Positions 39,201 through 54,200 are shown, counted from the first letter of the stretch. The stretch: DNA of 64,000 nt from Branchipolynoe longqiensis (GCA_030323885.1 CM059191.1:102286292-102350291); one strand, 5' to 3'. Notes: generated by a model from the letters alone, not told the origin. Numbers and translations are program-made.

Positions 39201-42200
39201 CCAAGAACCAGGCACAGAAAGATATGTGTGCCTAGCCAAGAACCAGGCACAGAAAGATCAGTGTGGTTAGCCAAGAACCAGCCACAGAAAGATCAGTGTG
39301 CTTTGCCAGTAACCAGGCACAGAAAAAAAATCGATGTGCTTAGCCAATAACCAGGAACAGAAAGATTAGTAGGCTTACCCAAGAACCAGGCACAGGAAGA
39401 TCAGAGGCTTAACCAAGAACCAGACACAGAAAGATCAGTGTGCTAAGCTATCAACCACACACAGAAAGATCAGTGTGAGTAGCCAAGAACCAGGCACAGA
39501 AAGATCAGTGTGATTAGCCAAGAACCAGGCACAGAAAGATCAGTGTGATTAGCCAAGAACCAGACACAGAAAGATATGTGTGATTAACCAAGAACCAGGC
39601 ACAGGAAGATCTGTGTGATTAACCAAGAACCAGGCACAGAAAGATTAGTGTGATTAGCAAAGAACCAGGCGCAGCAAGCTCTACAGTCACATAGGATAAT
39701 ATGGAGAAATCAAGTGAATTCTTTAACAGATAAGGAACAATGGATACATGAATGCATACTGGATGCATGGAATCCACAATTAAATATGGACAAATAGATA
39801 CAAGGAAGAGTAACAGGTGATATATATAGAAGTAAAGACGGCACACTTCTAACATGTAGCATCAGCACCAACAGCGACATGACATGTGACAAGTAGGCAA
39901 AACAAAGTGTGATTTAAGCAGCTTTCTGTCTCCTACTGGTGATTTCTGTGTACATACCTGTTGACTAATGACTATAACATTACTATGGAGTCACATGTAC
40001 TGATATATGCAAGGCATACCACATAATTTGAACCGGGCAGTCTGGGGGTGAACCGGGGGTGAACCGGGGGTGAACCGGGGGTGAACCGGGGGTGAACCGG
40101 GGGTGAACCGGGGGTGAACCGGGGGTGAACCGGGGGTGAACCGGGGGTGAACCGGGGGTTAACCACCGGGGGTGAACCGGGGGTTAACCACCGGGGGTGA
40201 ACCGGGGGTGAACCGGGGGTGAACCGGGGGTGAACCGGGGGTGAACCGGGGGTGAACCGGGGGTGAACCGGGGGTGAACCGGGGGTGAACCGGGGGTGAA
40301 CCGGGGGTGAACCGGGTGTGAATCGGGGATCATTTGGGCTGTCCGTATATGGTCCGGGCCTCATCCGGGGCTTTTCGGGGGTTCTCCGGCCCAGTCCGGG
40401 TACAATCCATTGATACACCGGGGAGTTTGTGGGTGCTCCGGGGTCGATCGAGAGTGTCTGCGGTTGTCCGGGGTGGTCCAGCATCGATCCGGGGTTGTCT
40501 GGGACTGATCCGTGACTACTCCGTGGATACACCTGGTAGTCTGGGGGTGGTCCGGCTCAGTCCGGGGCGATCCAGCCTCTGGTCCATGGCTAGACTGTGG
40601 CTCATCCGGTAGGTGTGACAGCGAGGCCAAAAACGACCAAAATAGCAATTTTATCTGGGGCTGTCCAGGTGGTCAGGCTAAAAATCCGGGGCTTCTCTCG
40701 GTAGGTGTGACTTGGGCTTTTGCCAAGAACCAGGCACAGAAAGATCAGTTTGCTTAGCCAAGAACCAGGCACAGAAAGATCTGTGTGCTTAGCCAATAAC
40801 CAGACCCACAAACATCAATGCATAGTATTGATCTATAGTGGTGTAGTCATACTACATATCTGAGGAGCACCAAAGGCAAGGGAATGGAGTACACTGGGCA
40901 TAGAAGAAAAAAGTACAGGGACAATACAAACATAAAATAATAATCAAAAGAGAGCTAAATGCACTGCTAGACTAACGACAACAACAAATAAAATGAATTA
41001 AAAAAGAAAAAGAAAGATAGAGAAATAAATAGAAAATGCACCAATAATTCAAGCAAAGTTTTAGAGGGCATAGATGCTAGGTATGATAGATACAGAAGGT
41101 TAAGTTGAAACTTAATATAAAACACTAATGACCACTCACACAGCAAGGTGAATATAGTCAGAGAAAGTAACTATTGGTAACCAAACAATTATCCAATTGT
41201 AGAACGAACAAACTCACAGAGGTTTGGGGGATGTGGGAGAATGCTTACAAACAAAGAAAGAATGCATGCAGTAGATAACTACACAACAATTGAAAGTGAT
41301 AAAAACAAGGGGAGTCACAAGACTATTACTGTCTAGCGGCAAAAACAAGTCATTACGCATGTTGATTTTCAACATGGATAATTTACTGGCGGGAACATGG
41401 GCACTCTTTTCTCTCACACTACTTTCTTGCTCTACTTCTGTGTTACTGACTGCCATCTTGCACTTCACTTTCACGCCGGTCTTTCTCCTTGCAAGTCGCT
41501 TCACATAACATTGCTGCTTGGCAGCTCGCTTCCTCATGTTAAGTACTTTCTCATGTTAGTATTTGACTGTTTATAGGCTGAGACTGTGTTAGTATTTTTC
41601 TTTAGACTGTCTTATGAACTTTCCAATGTTCTGTATGCTCTGTTTCATTTCTTGCCTCTGTGTACCGTTGTACAGTGTCAGTTGCCTCTCGCGGTGACAG
41701 TCACTGCTTCTGTTTACCACGGTGATAGTGACTGCAGCGCGCCGGTCATTTCTATTTGTAGCTATGTCGTATTTATTTAAAACCATCCTATCTTAATGGG
41801 ACATATTCCATTGGGAAGAGCTTGAAGAGGCCTTAAACTTGGTAGTCTTACATTTTTTCTAATGTAATTATTAAGAAAGTTACATCGAGTGGGCTGCTAA
41901 GTGACAGATACACGCTACTATGTAACCCGGCCCGTGACCCCAGATGTAAACACCTCACTCGCGCCGCCATGCCTGTCTCTCCTAGCTGTCACGCGCCGAT
42001 TCATCGTTCTCGGCCTCCGACCGGTTTCGGCCGGTGGGCTGTTTCCACGCTGCATGGGCATGGATAGCTGACACTCCTAGCCGTCTTCACCTATTGTCCC
42101 AGGATTCCTCCCTACTCCATGCCGGTGGAGTATCACAGTGTTTTTCATGTTACCAATATCAGTATTGTTTAAGTCATGCTCATAAGTAACATAATGATAT

Positions 42201-45200
42201 GCTAGTACTGAATACTTACACTAATATCAGAATTTGACTTGACTTGTATGATAGTTAGAACATTGTTCGCTTCTCTCTACCACGGTGGCAGTCACTCCTG
42301 CTCGCCGGTGCAATTCTTGTTGTTTTTAGCATCTCATTATTAATATTATTACACTCATGCTCATATTTAACAGAATGCAACTATAGCCTGAGTGTTACAA
42401 TTATTAGAACTTGTTCTGAAGCAGCGAAAATTTGTTATACTCGCTGTTTATTTATTTTTTCCTCCCATCTGTTTAACACAGTGAAAGTGACTCCTGCTTA
42501 CTGCTACATTTCTATTCACTTTACCAGTTGCCTGATGGTTATACTCATGCTAGTAAATAATAGAATGTGATTGTAGCGCTCGATAGTCATAAGTATGCGA
42601 ACTTGGCTTGAAGCAAGGGAATTCCATTATATTCATTGTTTATAACTTTTTCCCATCTGTTATCTCCCTGAAAGTGACTGCTGCTCATCGGTGCAGTTCT
42701 TAATGGAAGTTCTGAACCTGGGTTGCCGGAGTTGACGACTGCAACCATGCCAGGCCCTCCTCCCTCAGCTGGCGTACTGTGACTCAACGTCAACGGTTTC
42801 ACCAGAAGTTCCCGGCATCCACTCCGGTAGCTGCCGGCGGGCTGTCTCCCCGTAGCACGGTTTCTGCTAAGCTGTCACCCGCCGACTCTCGTTTCATGGC
42901 CTCCGCTCGGTTTCTGCGGTGGGCTGTTTCCATGCTGAACGGGCTTGGAGAGTGGCACTCCTAGCTTGCTTCACCCAACGTCCCAGGATTCCTCCCCACT
43001 CCACCCAGGTGGAGTGTCGAAATGTTTTTGCATTTTACCACACTCAGTATTATTAAGTGACAGGGACTGCTGCGTGCTAGCTCATTTCCATTAAGTTATC
43101 GGTGTGAGTAAACAAAGCTATATAGACATAATTTTTTAGTAGAACATTGTGGCATGGTGGCAGTGTCTGCTGTTTGCCGCGCCATTTTGATTCAACTAAC
43201 CACGGTAATGATTATGGTACGTAGCAATTTTTTTATTGCCATGCCCCACTGCTGACATCCCGTGACTGAACATCAATGTTTTCAGCTGTCTCTGCGCCGA
43301 TGTCTGCCGGTAGGCTGCCCTCCCTTGCATGGTCTCTGCTGGATGTTGCCTGCCAACGCTTTTTCCCGAATTCTGCCCCGGTTTCTGCCAGCGGCATGTC
43401 TCCGCGCTGCACGGTCTAGGCTAGCTGCCATTGCTAGCTGTCTTCAGACAACGTCCCCGGTTTCCTCCGTTTGCAGGATAAGTATTATTCTTGGTGGACA
43501 CTGTGGTTCTCGCCTGGTGTTATTGACCGGATTGTAATACATTATACTGTCTAAACTATATCTGCATCCTGGTCCAAGCACTAATTCACGGTAGCATTTC
43601 AGTATTGGAATACTCCCTGATTATTTAAACTATATGGTCAGGCTACTGCAACTCATACTTGCTAAAATAATGGTACCTGACCCACATTGTTAAGTTACCG
43701 CTCATGCAATATTTATACCCTCCTAGATAATGTAACCGCCATGTTTGTGGGGACTCAAGTTCCTGCGCTGCCTGATCCGCTGCCACTACAGGTCCTTATT
43801 CAGATACGCACAATTCATAATGTTAAATATAGCCATGCTCGCATCTATAATAGGGGTGCAGGGCTTCAACAGTCCAGTTTACACAATGAAAAAATTCCAC
43901 ATTGGTACCGGTACCATGAAAGAATATTAGGAACAAGTCAGAACTGATATGCGGGCCTCCGTATTCTGTGCCTTGCAAGGGTTCTAGTGCCTGGACGTAG
44001 TATTAGATAGACTAATAGTCACTGATGAAATAATGTTCAGAGTAGTTTTTTTTACACTCCTGAATGCAACATAGATAAATTAAACTACATGTCTTGCGGT
44101 TTCACAATTGTCTGCGGTACTTGCTCCGCGGTCACTACATGTTCTTAAGTAAGAAATGCATACGTCATAATATTACACATAGCCACGCTTGCATAGATAC
44201 AAGGGGCACATGGTTATAACCATTCCATTCATATAATGACATAACTGCACACTGCTAACGTAGTATGCCACGCTACTAGTAACGATTCGGGACTGATAGG
44301 TGGCACAAGCATTTTAGATACACAGGTGATATGTGATATGAGCTAAACGATTTCTACTATTCCAGAAGAGAAGCTTGCAGAAGCCCTCGCTGACTCTCGG
44401 GCTTGGGAAGACAAACAGGTTGCTTCAAAGAAGCAACTCCAGAGTATAGCGGGCAAGATGCAACACGTTGCGAAAGGGTACAGCTTGAGTCACCATCTCC
44501 AGCTAGTTCCTGAATTGACAGAGGCCCTGTCTAGCGGCACCTGGGCAAACAAACGCCTCCACCTTCAAACATATGAGAGATTCTGCCTGAACCATGGCTC
44601 AACATCTTGAGGCCTTCGGTGTATGACATCCTGATGGAGTAGTGATGCTGTGTCAGCATACCCTCCGCAGACAGTAATTCTGGGGTACCAGCAGCCCTTG
44701 CCTCTATTTTGGGTTGAGGGCTGCTGGGTCCGTGCTAGTTCTTCGCTCTCATCTCTTTCCTGACCTTTCCATTTTCCTCCCAACATAACATTTAACTACT
44801 CTGATCTCTAATCACTAATCAAGTGTTCGATATGCCTGACACTTATCGTGACATCATTTAACCTTGCTGGTACTCTATACGATACCTCAATAACATCATT
44901 CTCATTTAACTCATGACACGATACACCATACCGATATGTTCTCCAGCCAAGACCGACCTAACCTTGCTGGTACTCTATACGATACCTCAATAACATCATT
45001 CTCAATTAACTCCTGACACGATACACGATACCGATATGTTCTCCAGCCAAGATTAATGAAGCGGGCCTTGGAGTAGTAATGCTGTCTCCGCCTATCTTCC
45101 TTAGACGGTACTTTCTACCGTACCATCAGCCCTCGCCTCTATTTTGGGTTGAGGGTTGCTGGTTGTCTGTGCTAGTTATTCTCTCTCTCATCTCTTTCTT

Positions 45201-48200
45201 GATCCTAACATTTCCTCTAAGCTTATCAACATGTAACTAGTCTCATTCCTAATTGATTAATCATTCTTCGATATGGTTGATACTTATCTTGACATCATTT
45301 AACCTGATTGGTACTCTATACGATACCACACTAATATCACGGTCATTTAACTATGACATGAGACACGATACACAATACCGATATGTTCTCCAGCCAAGAC
45401 CGACCTGCCTGCAGGTTATGTTCTCCAATAAATGTTGTTATTTCCATTTCTGCCTTGTCCTCTTCTGTTCCCGTATGTAAATTAGAAATAACTGTTATGG
45501 GTAGCATAAATACATCCATAACACACACAAAAAAAAACAATTAGAGACATTGGTAGAGAATGTAAAACCTCCAAGACGAAGCCCACAGAAAGCTCTGTAT
45601 TCGACTTTTTCAAAGTCTATTAATCTACACGATTTCATAAATTATTAACTCAAATGTAGCATTGCGACCATATATTGAACACCTTAGATGGTAAATTCAT
45701 GTGGTTATATGCAAAACCCAGCAGCTTTCTGACACTTTTTCTAATGAGTTGTTCAGCAGCCCTGTCAGAGTGTAAAATATTCTGATATTTATGTAGTTGC
45801 TGGTGACTCTTTACTTGTAGTCAATAGTCATTGTGTATTAAATAGATAGTGTGAGAGAGGCACTACCGTAAGTCTGTAAGGAGCTCAGGAACTCTACTCA
45901 CTACCCCCTCCCCCCAACTGTTAGTCACGGATCACCACACACACACAGCAGGCAGGTGCAGGCCAAGCAGCCACACCGCATGGTGGTGGTGGGTAGATCA
46001 CAGTAGCCATGGTGACACAATAATGCTTACTGTTCATTGGTGGAACTAGAAATGCTTGTTGCTGATTGGAGATCCTGGTCAGGTGGTTTGCCATATCAGA
46101 TCCGTGTACCACTATATAATAATAAAGCTGAGGGTACAAGCTCTCACTGTACTTTCACTCTTTATACTCTTCCTTTCTCTCCTTGCCTGTATTGATTTCA
46201 TATAGCCTGCCTACACAAACTACAACTGCCAGACGACGACTTTACAACAGGAATATGCTACTGGTAACTAACTTAATGCCTACCTGAGTGTGTTGTAACT
46301 GATAGTAGGATCATTATGCAGATTAACCCCCACAAAATCCTATAAAACGGTTTAAGGTGTTCTTTTGGCTAATATTGTGTCCAGAGAACAGATACACTGG
46401 TTTGAAAAGTTTATTTCCACACGTCAAATTTAGACCATTTGCGGTTGTCCTATTTGAGTCTACTTTCGGTATATTTGTCTCTGGATTAAATACTACCGAA
46501 AAACACCATCAAACCTTTTCTAGGAATTTCTTTTGGGTTTGCCAAGTAGGCCTATCTCTGGACACTTAAGCCGTGTTCACACGGGCAAAATGTGAGGCGA
46601 ATCAGGCAAATCGAATCAGGTGAGGTGAATTAGGCGCCCGTTCACACGGACACTGCGCGAGGCGGAAGTGGATATCTGCGCATGAGCAAGTACAGACTAA
46701 CCAGCGCCATTTTGGGTTCGACGACGCCGTCACCAGAGAGTGTGGGTTCGACCTAGATATGTAATTACTGAATCGTATTGGTTTGGAACGGTCAAAACTT
46801 CTGCTGGGCAGTGAAACCCTAAAAATAAATGATAAAAAAAATATATGTGCAGAGATAGCGGTTTCATTAATTAAATTATATAATATGCGCTCTTGATCGA
46901 CCGGAAAGTCAACAACCTGAGGTGTCGACTGCGCATGCGTGTGAGGTGCTTAATCCGCCTCAGAGTGTCCACACGGGCAAAATTATCCGCATCACAGGAA
47001 TCGATTCACGTAGACTACCTCGCTTAGGTGGTTTACACGATGCGCATCACGTGAGTCGAATCAGCCCTAATCCGCCTCAGAGGTCCGTTCACACGGCAAA
47101 TGTGAGGCGAACTAGGCAAGTCACTTTCTACGAATCGATTTACATTGCCCGTGTGAACACGGCTATAGTTGATTGTGTGCTTTTGCATTCTCTGTAAAAG
47201 AGACGACCTGATAATAATATGACAATAAGATTTGAACAATTCTCGCCATGATTATGTCCTTTGCTGCCGACACGGCGTTAAGCAATCACCACTAACTAAT
47301 TATAGAGGGAGTGCATGTGACATCAACACTCAGCGGTCAGCCATCTTAGATTACTCTTGATACCACCTATGGTGCCCCATGTCTTATACCAAGAACACTA
47401 CGGCCACCACTGGGCCTACCCAGTTGGCGGCCACCGAAGTACGGTGGTGCCACCTAGCGGGTACTGCCCAAACCTTTCTAATTCTTTGACAGAGCATCCA
47501 ATGTGTCAACATACGACGCTTTAGCAATGATGTGAGGCTACATGGTTAAAAAAAGACTTCCCCTTCATTAAAAAACCCTTTTCCCCGAACTTCTGAGTCC
47601 AAAATGCTCAAAACAGTGACAAAAAAAACAACAAATTGGTAAATAAACACAATGTAAACAATTGCAAGCCTTTCATATGTAATACAATTTAAGAGAAAAT
47701 ATATCACTTAAAAGAAATATATCAATTAAGAGAACATATATCAATTAAGAGAAAATATATCATTTCTTTCCATGAAATGGATGTGTGATTAACCTGATCT
47801 TGCTAACAGTGTTTAAAATATCCTCCTCAGGTGTTGGGTTTTATAACAGGATGACTGCCGAAGTTCGTATCACTGCAAGTAATTTACTGAAATGTTGAGT
47901 TCATAAGAAAATGAGAGGATGGGGGGGGGGGGGATATTTTGAAGTATAAATCCTTTGGGCAGTTTTTAACCCATGTGATAACGCAGGTGGTACATAGACC
48001 GTGAAGGCTACGCCACTGGCTGGAGATATGTGGCTACACTGTAAGGTAATGCAGGCATTGTTATGGATAAGTTACTAGGCAAATGTGTTCTGCGTTACCA
48101 ATACTGCACCTGAGAAATAGGTCTTAGCACTTTGTTACTTAGATGCTGTTAATTATATTAAAATATACAAATGACCCCTCCCCCCCCTCCCCCTCCCACC

Positions 48201-51200
48201 TCCCAATAACATATATACCTACTCATCCATTATAGTCACAATTTTTTCAAAACATTACAATAGTATTTAGTACATAGTCCTCTGTTATCCTGACTGGCTT
48301 ATTATCCTATATTAATTGGAATATTTTAGACCGTTGCATATCTATTTATGGCATTTTATGATGATTAGTTTAACGCTGCGTTTTTTAGGAACATATTTAA
48401 AGGGCTCAATTGGATGTTACTGTGTGTTTATTCGGGTGTAAATTGCATTTCATTAACAGTGTCTTAGTATCTGGGTGGCAAGATCTGTTTCGCAGGTGTA
48501 TTCCTAACACAGAATATATTTGCTTAATGATAGGCCTATATGCAGGTATAGCAATACCTCAGGGAGTTTGACGCCCCTGCCTTGCAGAGTTCTAAACCAC
48601 TGCCTTGTGGTACAGGTTCTTGACAGAACCGAAGGCTAAGGGAGCAAACCCTAAACAGAAAACCATGTCACTGTGGCAGCATTAAGGGCGGTTGATGTAT
48701 GGAACTCCCAACATCTCCCGACCAGCCACTGCAGGGACAAATAGTTTTGCGCCTGTCTTGACATGTTCTTGCCGGTGTGAAACCTCTATTTGCTCCCCGA
48801 GAGAGTGCCGCTGGTAACTTGCAAAAGCCAGCAGCACTTCAACACTTTTGCAGGCAGCTTTCATGAAATGTTCAAGTAATGAAAGCAGTCTTTGTCGCAT
48901 CGCGACCGACAGCATGATGATGACAATTTGGCCACCGGAAGTTGTCTCGTGACCTCATTACACCCACTTTATTTCATATTTTGATGTAGATAAAAGATTC
49001 ACCCGGTACTTGTAGTACACGGGTGAAGGACAACGTACTGTAAATACGGGCGAAAATAGCTTTAGTATGGAACCTGAACTAGAAACTGGCTCCAGTATCA
49101 AATGGCTACTTATATCGGCACAGATTTGGTGAAATGGGAGAGAATGCAAAAAGACAAGATGGCGGCCGCAGAACGCCGTCGATTTCACTTTTAAATCTTA
49201 TTAAACTAGATATTATATTATATTTTTCAACTCAAAGGTAGCGGGCTATCAATAAGATATATGTAAAGAATAAATGTTGCTTCTTAGATTGTGAAATTAG
49301 GCTCTCAATTTATCGACCCGTTTTTTCGACAGCTTTTACATAGGGTTGGTTTGCACCCCTACTGCAGCAGTACGGGGTGAATCTTGTATCTAATTTTGAT
49401 GCTACTATGAGGAGGAAACTGTACTTACATTCTCTATGATGTTGTCGGCTTCTGTGCCTGTGGGGCCGTACAGAATCTTGGGGTTGTTGGAGAGTGTGTG
49501 CAGTATTATATCAGTGATCGGGATGTCATTAATAGTACCGTCATACGAGCCACCTGCAGTCACAGACAACATTGTAATGTACGTTTAGTGCGCATTGAGG
49601 ATTTGCGTGTGACGTAGGCATCAAACTACTCCTGCTTCATGGTTGGATAGAAGCAGTTCATTTTGTAATCAAGTGTATGTAAATAAAACAAAAAGCACAA
49701 ATCTATTCGCTGCTACGATCTAATTCTGTTATTTAAAACCATTAATATTCAATCAGGGGTTGAAATAATGTTATTCATGAGAATAGCTTACTCAAAAAGT
49801 GAAATTTGGTCAAATTAAATCCTAAATCCAAGCGATATTAATACCGCTGCCCCATCGGCAATGTCATGGTGTACTTTCTATCCAACCATGATGGCCGACG
49901 AGGTACTGATCACGTGGTGCTAATCGTTTGACGCAAATCCTCAATAGCGGCGGGCCACCCCGAGAGGTCACGATTGGTCAGCAGAGGTCACAGGGGTCAC
50001 ATGGTAGCCGTGCTGGGTAATCGCGTCCTAGAAATAGAGCAGTTACTATGCACAGCTCACCGTATCCTTTACAAACATTGCTTGTCACTTCCAAAACCAG
50101 ACGGGATTGCCGAATGAGTTAGAGCGTCCGTCTCCAGTGTTGCTAGACCATGGGATCGTGAGTTCGAACCCTGGTCGAGTCAAACCAGTGACTTGAAAAT
50201 TGATACTTGTCGCTTCCTAGCCTGGCGCTTGGCATTATTAGGATAGGGCAAGGACTGGTTGGCTCAGTGTCAGGATAATGTGACTGAGTGGGATATAAGG
50301 TCATGGCGCTGGTGGCCTGGTCTCCCAGTGGGGCAGCACTATAAAGTTGCCATGAGTGTGCACTGTCACAAGTCGGTACCAGTCCTGATATGACCTTAGA
50401 TGTTGCTAGGACGTAAAACAACAACAATCAAACAAACTGTCACTTCCGATGTACCAGCGATGGTCAAAGGGTTGAGCGACTGCTTCCCGTGTGGCAGGTC
50501 GGGGGGTTCGAATCTGTGGTTGAGTTAAGCTAATCGAACAGTGTGTAAAAATATACGGATTTTCGGTTTAGATTTATATATGGGCAGAGAGCATGATTAT
50601 TCTTGGGCAAAAGAATAGGTAAGGGATTATGTAATCTAATGAGCAATGATGTCCCACTCACATTATGACATGATATAAAATATATGAAGTATATGTGCAT
50701 GCATGAGGCCTAAGATTAATGAAGAGATGTGGCATGTCAGAAGCAGTTCAAGGTTCAAGAAATGTTCCTCTATGTATTCATAAAGAATGCAATTGGAGAA
50801 AAAGGACATCTTAGTATATATATATATTTGTAACTGTTTGCAACTATCTGTCACCAGGGTGCCGAATGGCCTAGCACACCAGCCTAATCAACATATACAC
50901 TGAGGCGCCGCCTGCAGCTGGGGATGTGTCACCATTACTCAAATGGGGTGGTGCCGCCTCCCAGGCTGTGGGGGGTGTTTTGATTGGCGGGTTGTGGAAT
51001 GGCCAGTCGCTCTCTCCCCCCGGGCCCGTGACCACACCGAGCAGCATAAGATTAATTATTAATGAAAAAGAGACCGATGCTCCCGTCACACTGGACATCG
51101 GCACTCTTCTCCTGCCTCTTGAATGAGACAGACCTATTCTTGAGCAGGACCCCAGACACTCCGTCTGATGCTAGCAAAATTCACCTATTCCAATTGAGTG

Positions 51201-54200
51201 TGTGCAACAACCCTGGGGCTCTGGTTCCATGGGCTTTAGGCACTGATTTTGGGACTAACTATAGAGACCAATGAGTTGCTGTGTGGACAGAACAGGAGGG
51301 GTGAGGGTGGTAGGTCACTGATAGGTGAGCAGCAGTTGTTGCCAATAAAGCACAACATCCTCACTGTCTATCTTTGTCCTTGTCTTCCTTTCTTCCTTAT
51401 TATGGTTAATGTGTTTGTAATCTGGGTTCGAATAATAGCATCACAGGTGATATGAAGGGGGAAGAGTCTGTTGGTATCATCTGGTGTCCAAAACGTGGCC
51501 GGGCATCCAGAAATATCACAAGTGGTTGAGTTAAGCCTAATGACTTAGACATTTATATTTGTCATTACCTAGCCTGATGCTAAGCATTGCTAGTGTCTTA
51601 GTCTGCACTGATCTCTCAGGCAAGCAGCCGCATAGACAGGTAGGGTGATTACATCACAGAGCCTATCTGGTGTAATGGTTAAGACACTAATCAGGAATTC
51701 AGGAGGTGTGGGTGAGCTTCCTGCTCCAGGCGCAATATTTCCCATTTTAATCACCACAAGAAACACTAGAATTGGGAAGCGAGCAGTGGAATGAGGAAGA
51801 CCAATTTATTGTCTACGAGTTAAATTTCCCTGCTTTCAATGAATGGAAACTGGCTGCGGTGGCCGAATCGGTAGAGCGCGGCCTCACGTGCGGGAGATCG
51901 GGAGTTCGGTTCCCGGTCCAGTCAAACCAATGACTTATACAATTGATACTTGGTGCTTCCTAGCCAGGCACTCAACATTAATAGGATAGGGTAAGGACTG
52001 GTTAGCTCAGTCTCAGGATAATTTGTCTGAGTGGGATATTGAGTCATGGTGCCATTGGCCTGATTTCTCAGTGGGGCAGCACTATAGTATAAAGTCACCA
52101 TGAGTGCGCACTGTCACCAGTCGGTACCCGTGCCGATATGATCTTAGATGTTGCCAGGACGTAAAACTCCAACAACCAACCAACCAACCACGAATGTAAC
52201 CAAAAATATTGCGTTACTCAGAGGTGTGACATAGTGAGTCCACAACGTCCCAGTCAAAATCAATATTAATAAGACATGATAACATTTATACGCGTTATAT
52301 ATTTCACCAAAATCCTTCCCAAAGGATAGGGAGAAGACAAGACCGGAAGTTCATACCGAACATGTAGCTGGTGGCTGGCGTCCCGGTTGTTTCTGAGCAG
52401 ACCAAGGCCTCCACGACGCGCCACACCTTCTCCAGCTGCTCCAGCCAGTTCCTAGTATCGCTACCGGAAGTACTGGTGGAGTTAATACCGCGCGTCCCGC
52501 TAGGTGGCGGTACCGCATTCATGCCAGGAGACTGCTGGTTTGAACGGATAGAGACATCCGCCAGAAAACAAAAGAAATTAAATAAAGTCAATGAGTGGAG
52601 AGTAATAGATTTGCTTATTTGTTGGGGTTTTACGTACTGGCAACATTTAAGGTCATTGCCAGGACAATAGTAGTGGAAGAAGCTAGGAAAGAGTGGAGAG
52701 TAGAAGGGGAATGACGAGTGGAGAGTGGCAAAGGGAGTGAAGAGTGGCGAGTGGAGAGTGAAGAGGGGGAGGTGTTTGTTTGTTTGTTGTTGTTGTTTTA
52801 CGTCCTAGCAACATCTAAGGTCATATCAGGACGGAAGAGGTGTAGAGTGAAGAGGGGGAGAGGAGGGGAGATGGGAGAGTGGGGAAGGAAGTGAGGAGGG
52901 GGGGGGGAGAGGTTGGAGGAGTGGGCAAGGCGATGTGAAGTAAAGAGGGGAGAGTGGAGAGGCAACCAGTGTAGAATGAAGAGTGGGAGAGGAGGGGAGA
53001 GTGGAGAGTGGAGTGAAGTAGGAATAGGGAAGAGGTTGGAGGAGTGAGGAAGGCGAGAGGGGTGAAGAGTGGAGAGTGGAGAATGGGGAATGGAGAGTAA
53101 CGAGGCAGAGGTGTAAAATGAAGAGTAGTAGGGACATGAGGAGTAGAGAGTGGGAGTGAAGAGTGGACAAACCTGTCTTTTGATTGGACGCCGAATGCAG
53201 AGGGGTGTGAGCAAATTGAAATGCAACAACATTAGCATATAATGGTTTAAATATCTGGATAAAATATATTTTTTATTTCATGGAATTCCACTGGATCCTG
53301 GTATCACATATAGAATAAGACTACATTACACTACAGAATACACACTATATTACACTACACTATACACTTCTGGTTACACCATAGTGCTTCACAATGAGCC
53401 ATCCAATTAAAATTGATTTGATAATCAATCCATTATTTAAAAAAAAGGTTGGGTAAGACTAAAGCCGTGTTCACACATGGGAGTTAAGTTGCCTCAACTA
53501 ATTCGCCTTGTCTAGTTTGGCTCACATTCGTGTGGACGTGACCCTAAGGCGGATTAGGGCTGATTCGCCTCAACTAATTCGCTTCAAGTAAACCGCGTCG
53601 CGAGGTAGGTTATATGAAGCGATCTAACTTAAGTCTGCCCATATTGCCTGTGTGGACGGTAGTGGTTTAGATGAGGCGGATTAAGGACGTCACAGTCGAG
53701 ACCTGAGTTTGTTGACTTTCCAGTAAATTTGCTCTATGAACCTGCTAGAGGTGCACAGATATTTTTTTCATGATTTATTTTAAGGTTTTCACTGCCCAGC
53801 AGAAGTTTTGACCATTCCAAAGCAATACGATTCAGTCCATACATACCTAGGTCGAACCCACACTCTCTCGTGGTGACATCGACTAACCAAAACTGGCGCT
53901 GGTTAGTATGGACTTGCTCATGTGCAGATATCGATTTCCGCCATAAACCGCTCCGGGTGTGGACACGACACTAGTTCGCCTCATCTAGTTCGCCTTATCT
54001 AGTTCGGCCTAAAGTTGTGTGTGTGAACACAGCTTTAGACTAAATTACGTGAGATGTCTGAGAAACAAATCCTGTTTCGTTTGCTTGGCCTTACCTCGGA
54101 GTCGGACGCTGGATTAGTCAGGTTGATGTGCTGGTGGCAAACCTCAGGCAGGGACTTCATGTTCTCAGAATAAGGAAGAGGGTTCTCTTTCTGTCGCCTC

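Noticed and set aside
38140..39690. CRISPR-like regular repeats
   Set aside because: Head-to-tail diverged tandem units without unique spacers, in an animal intron.
52798..53238. 146-codon Ser/Pro/His-rich open frame on the minus strand
   Set aside because: Antisense of the GAGAGTGG purine repeat.
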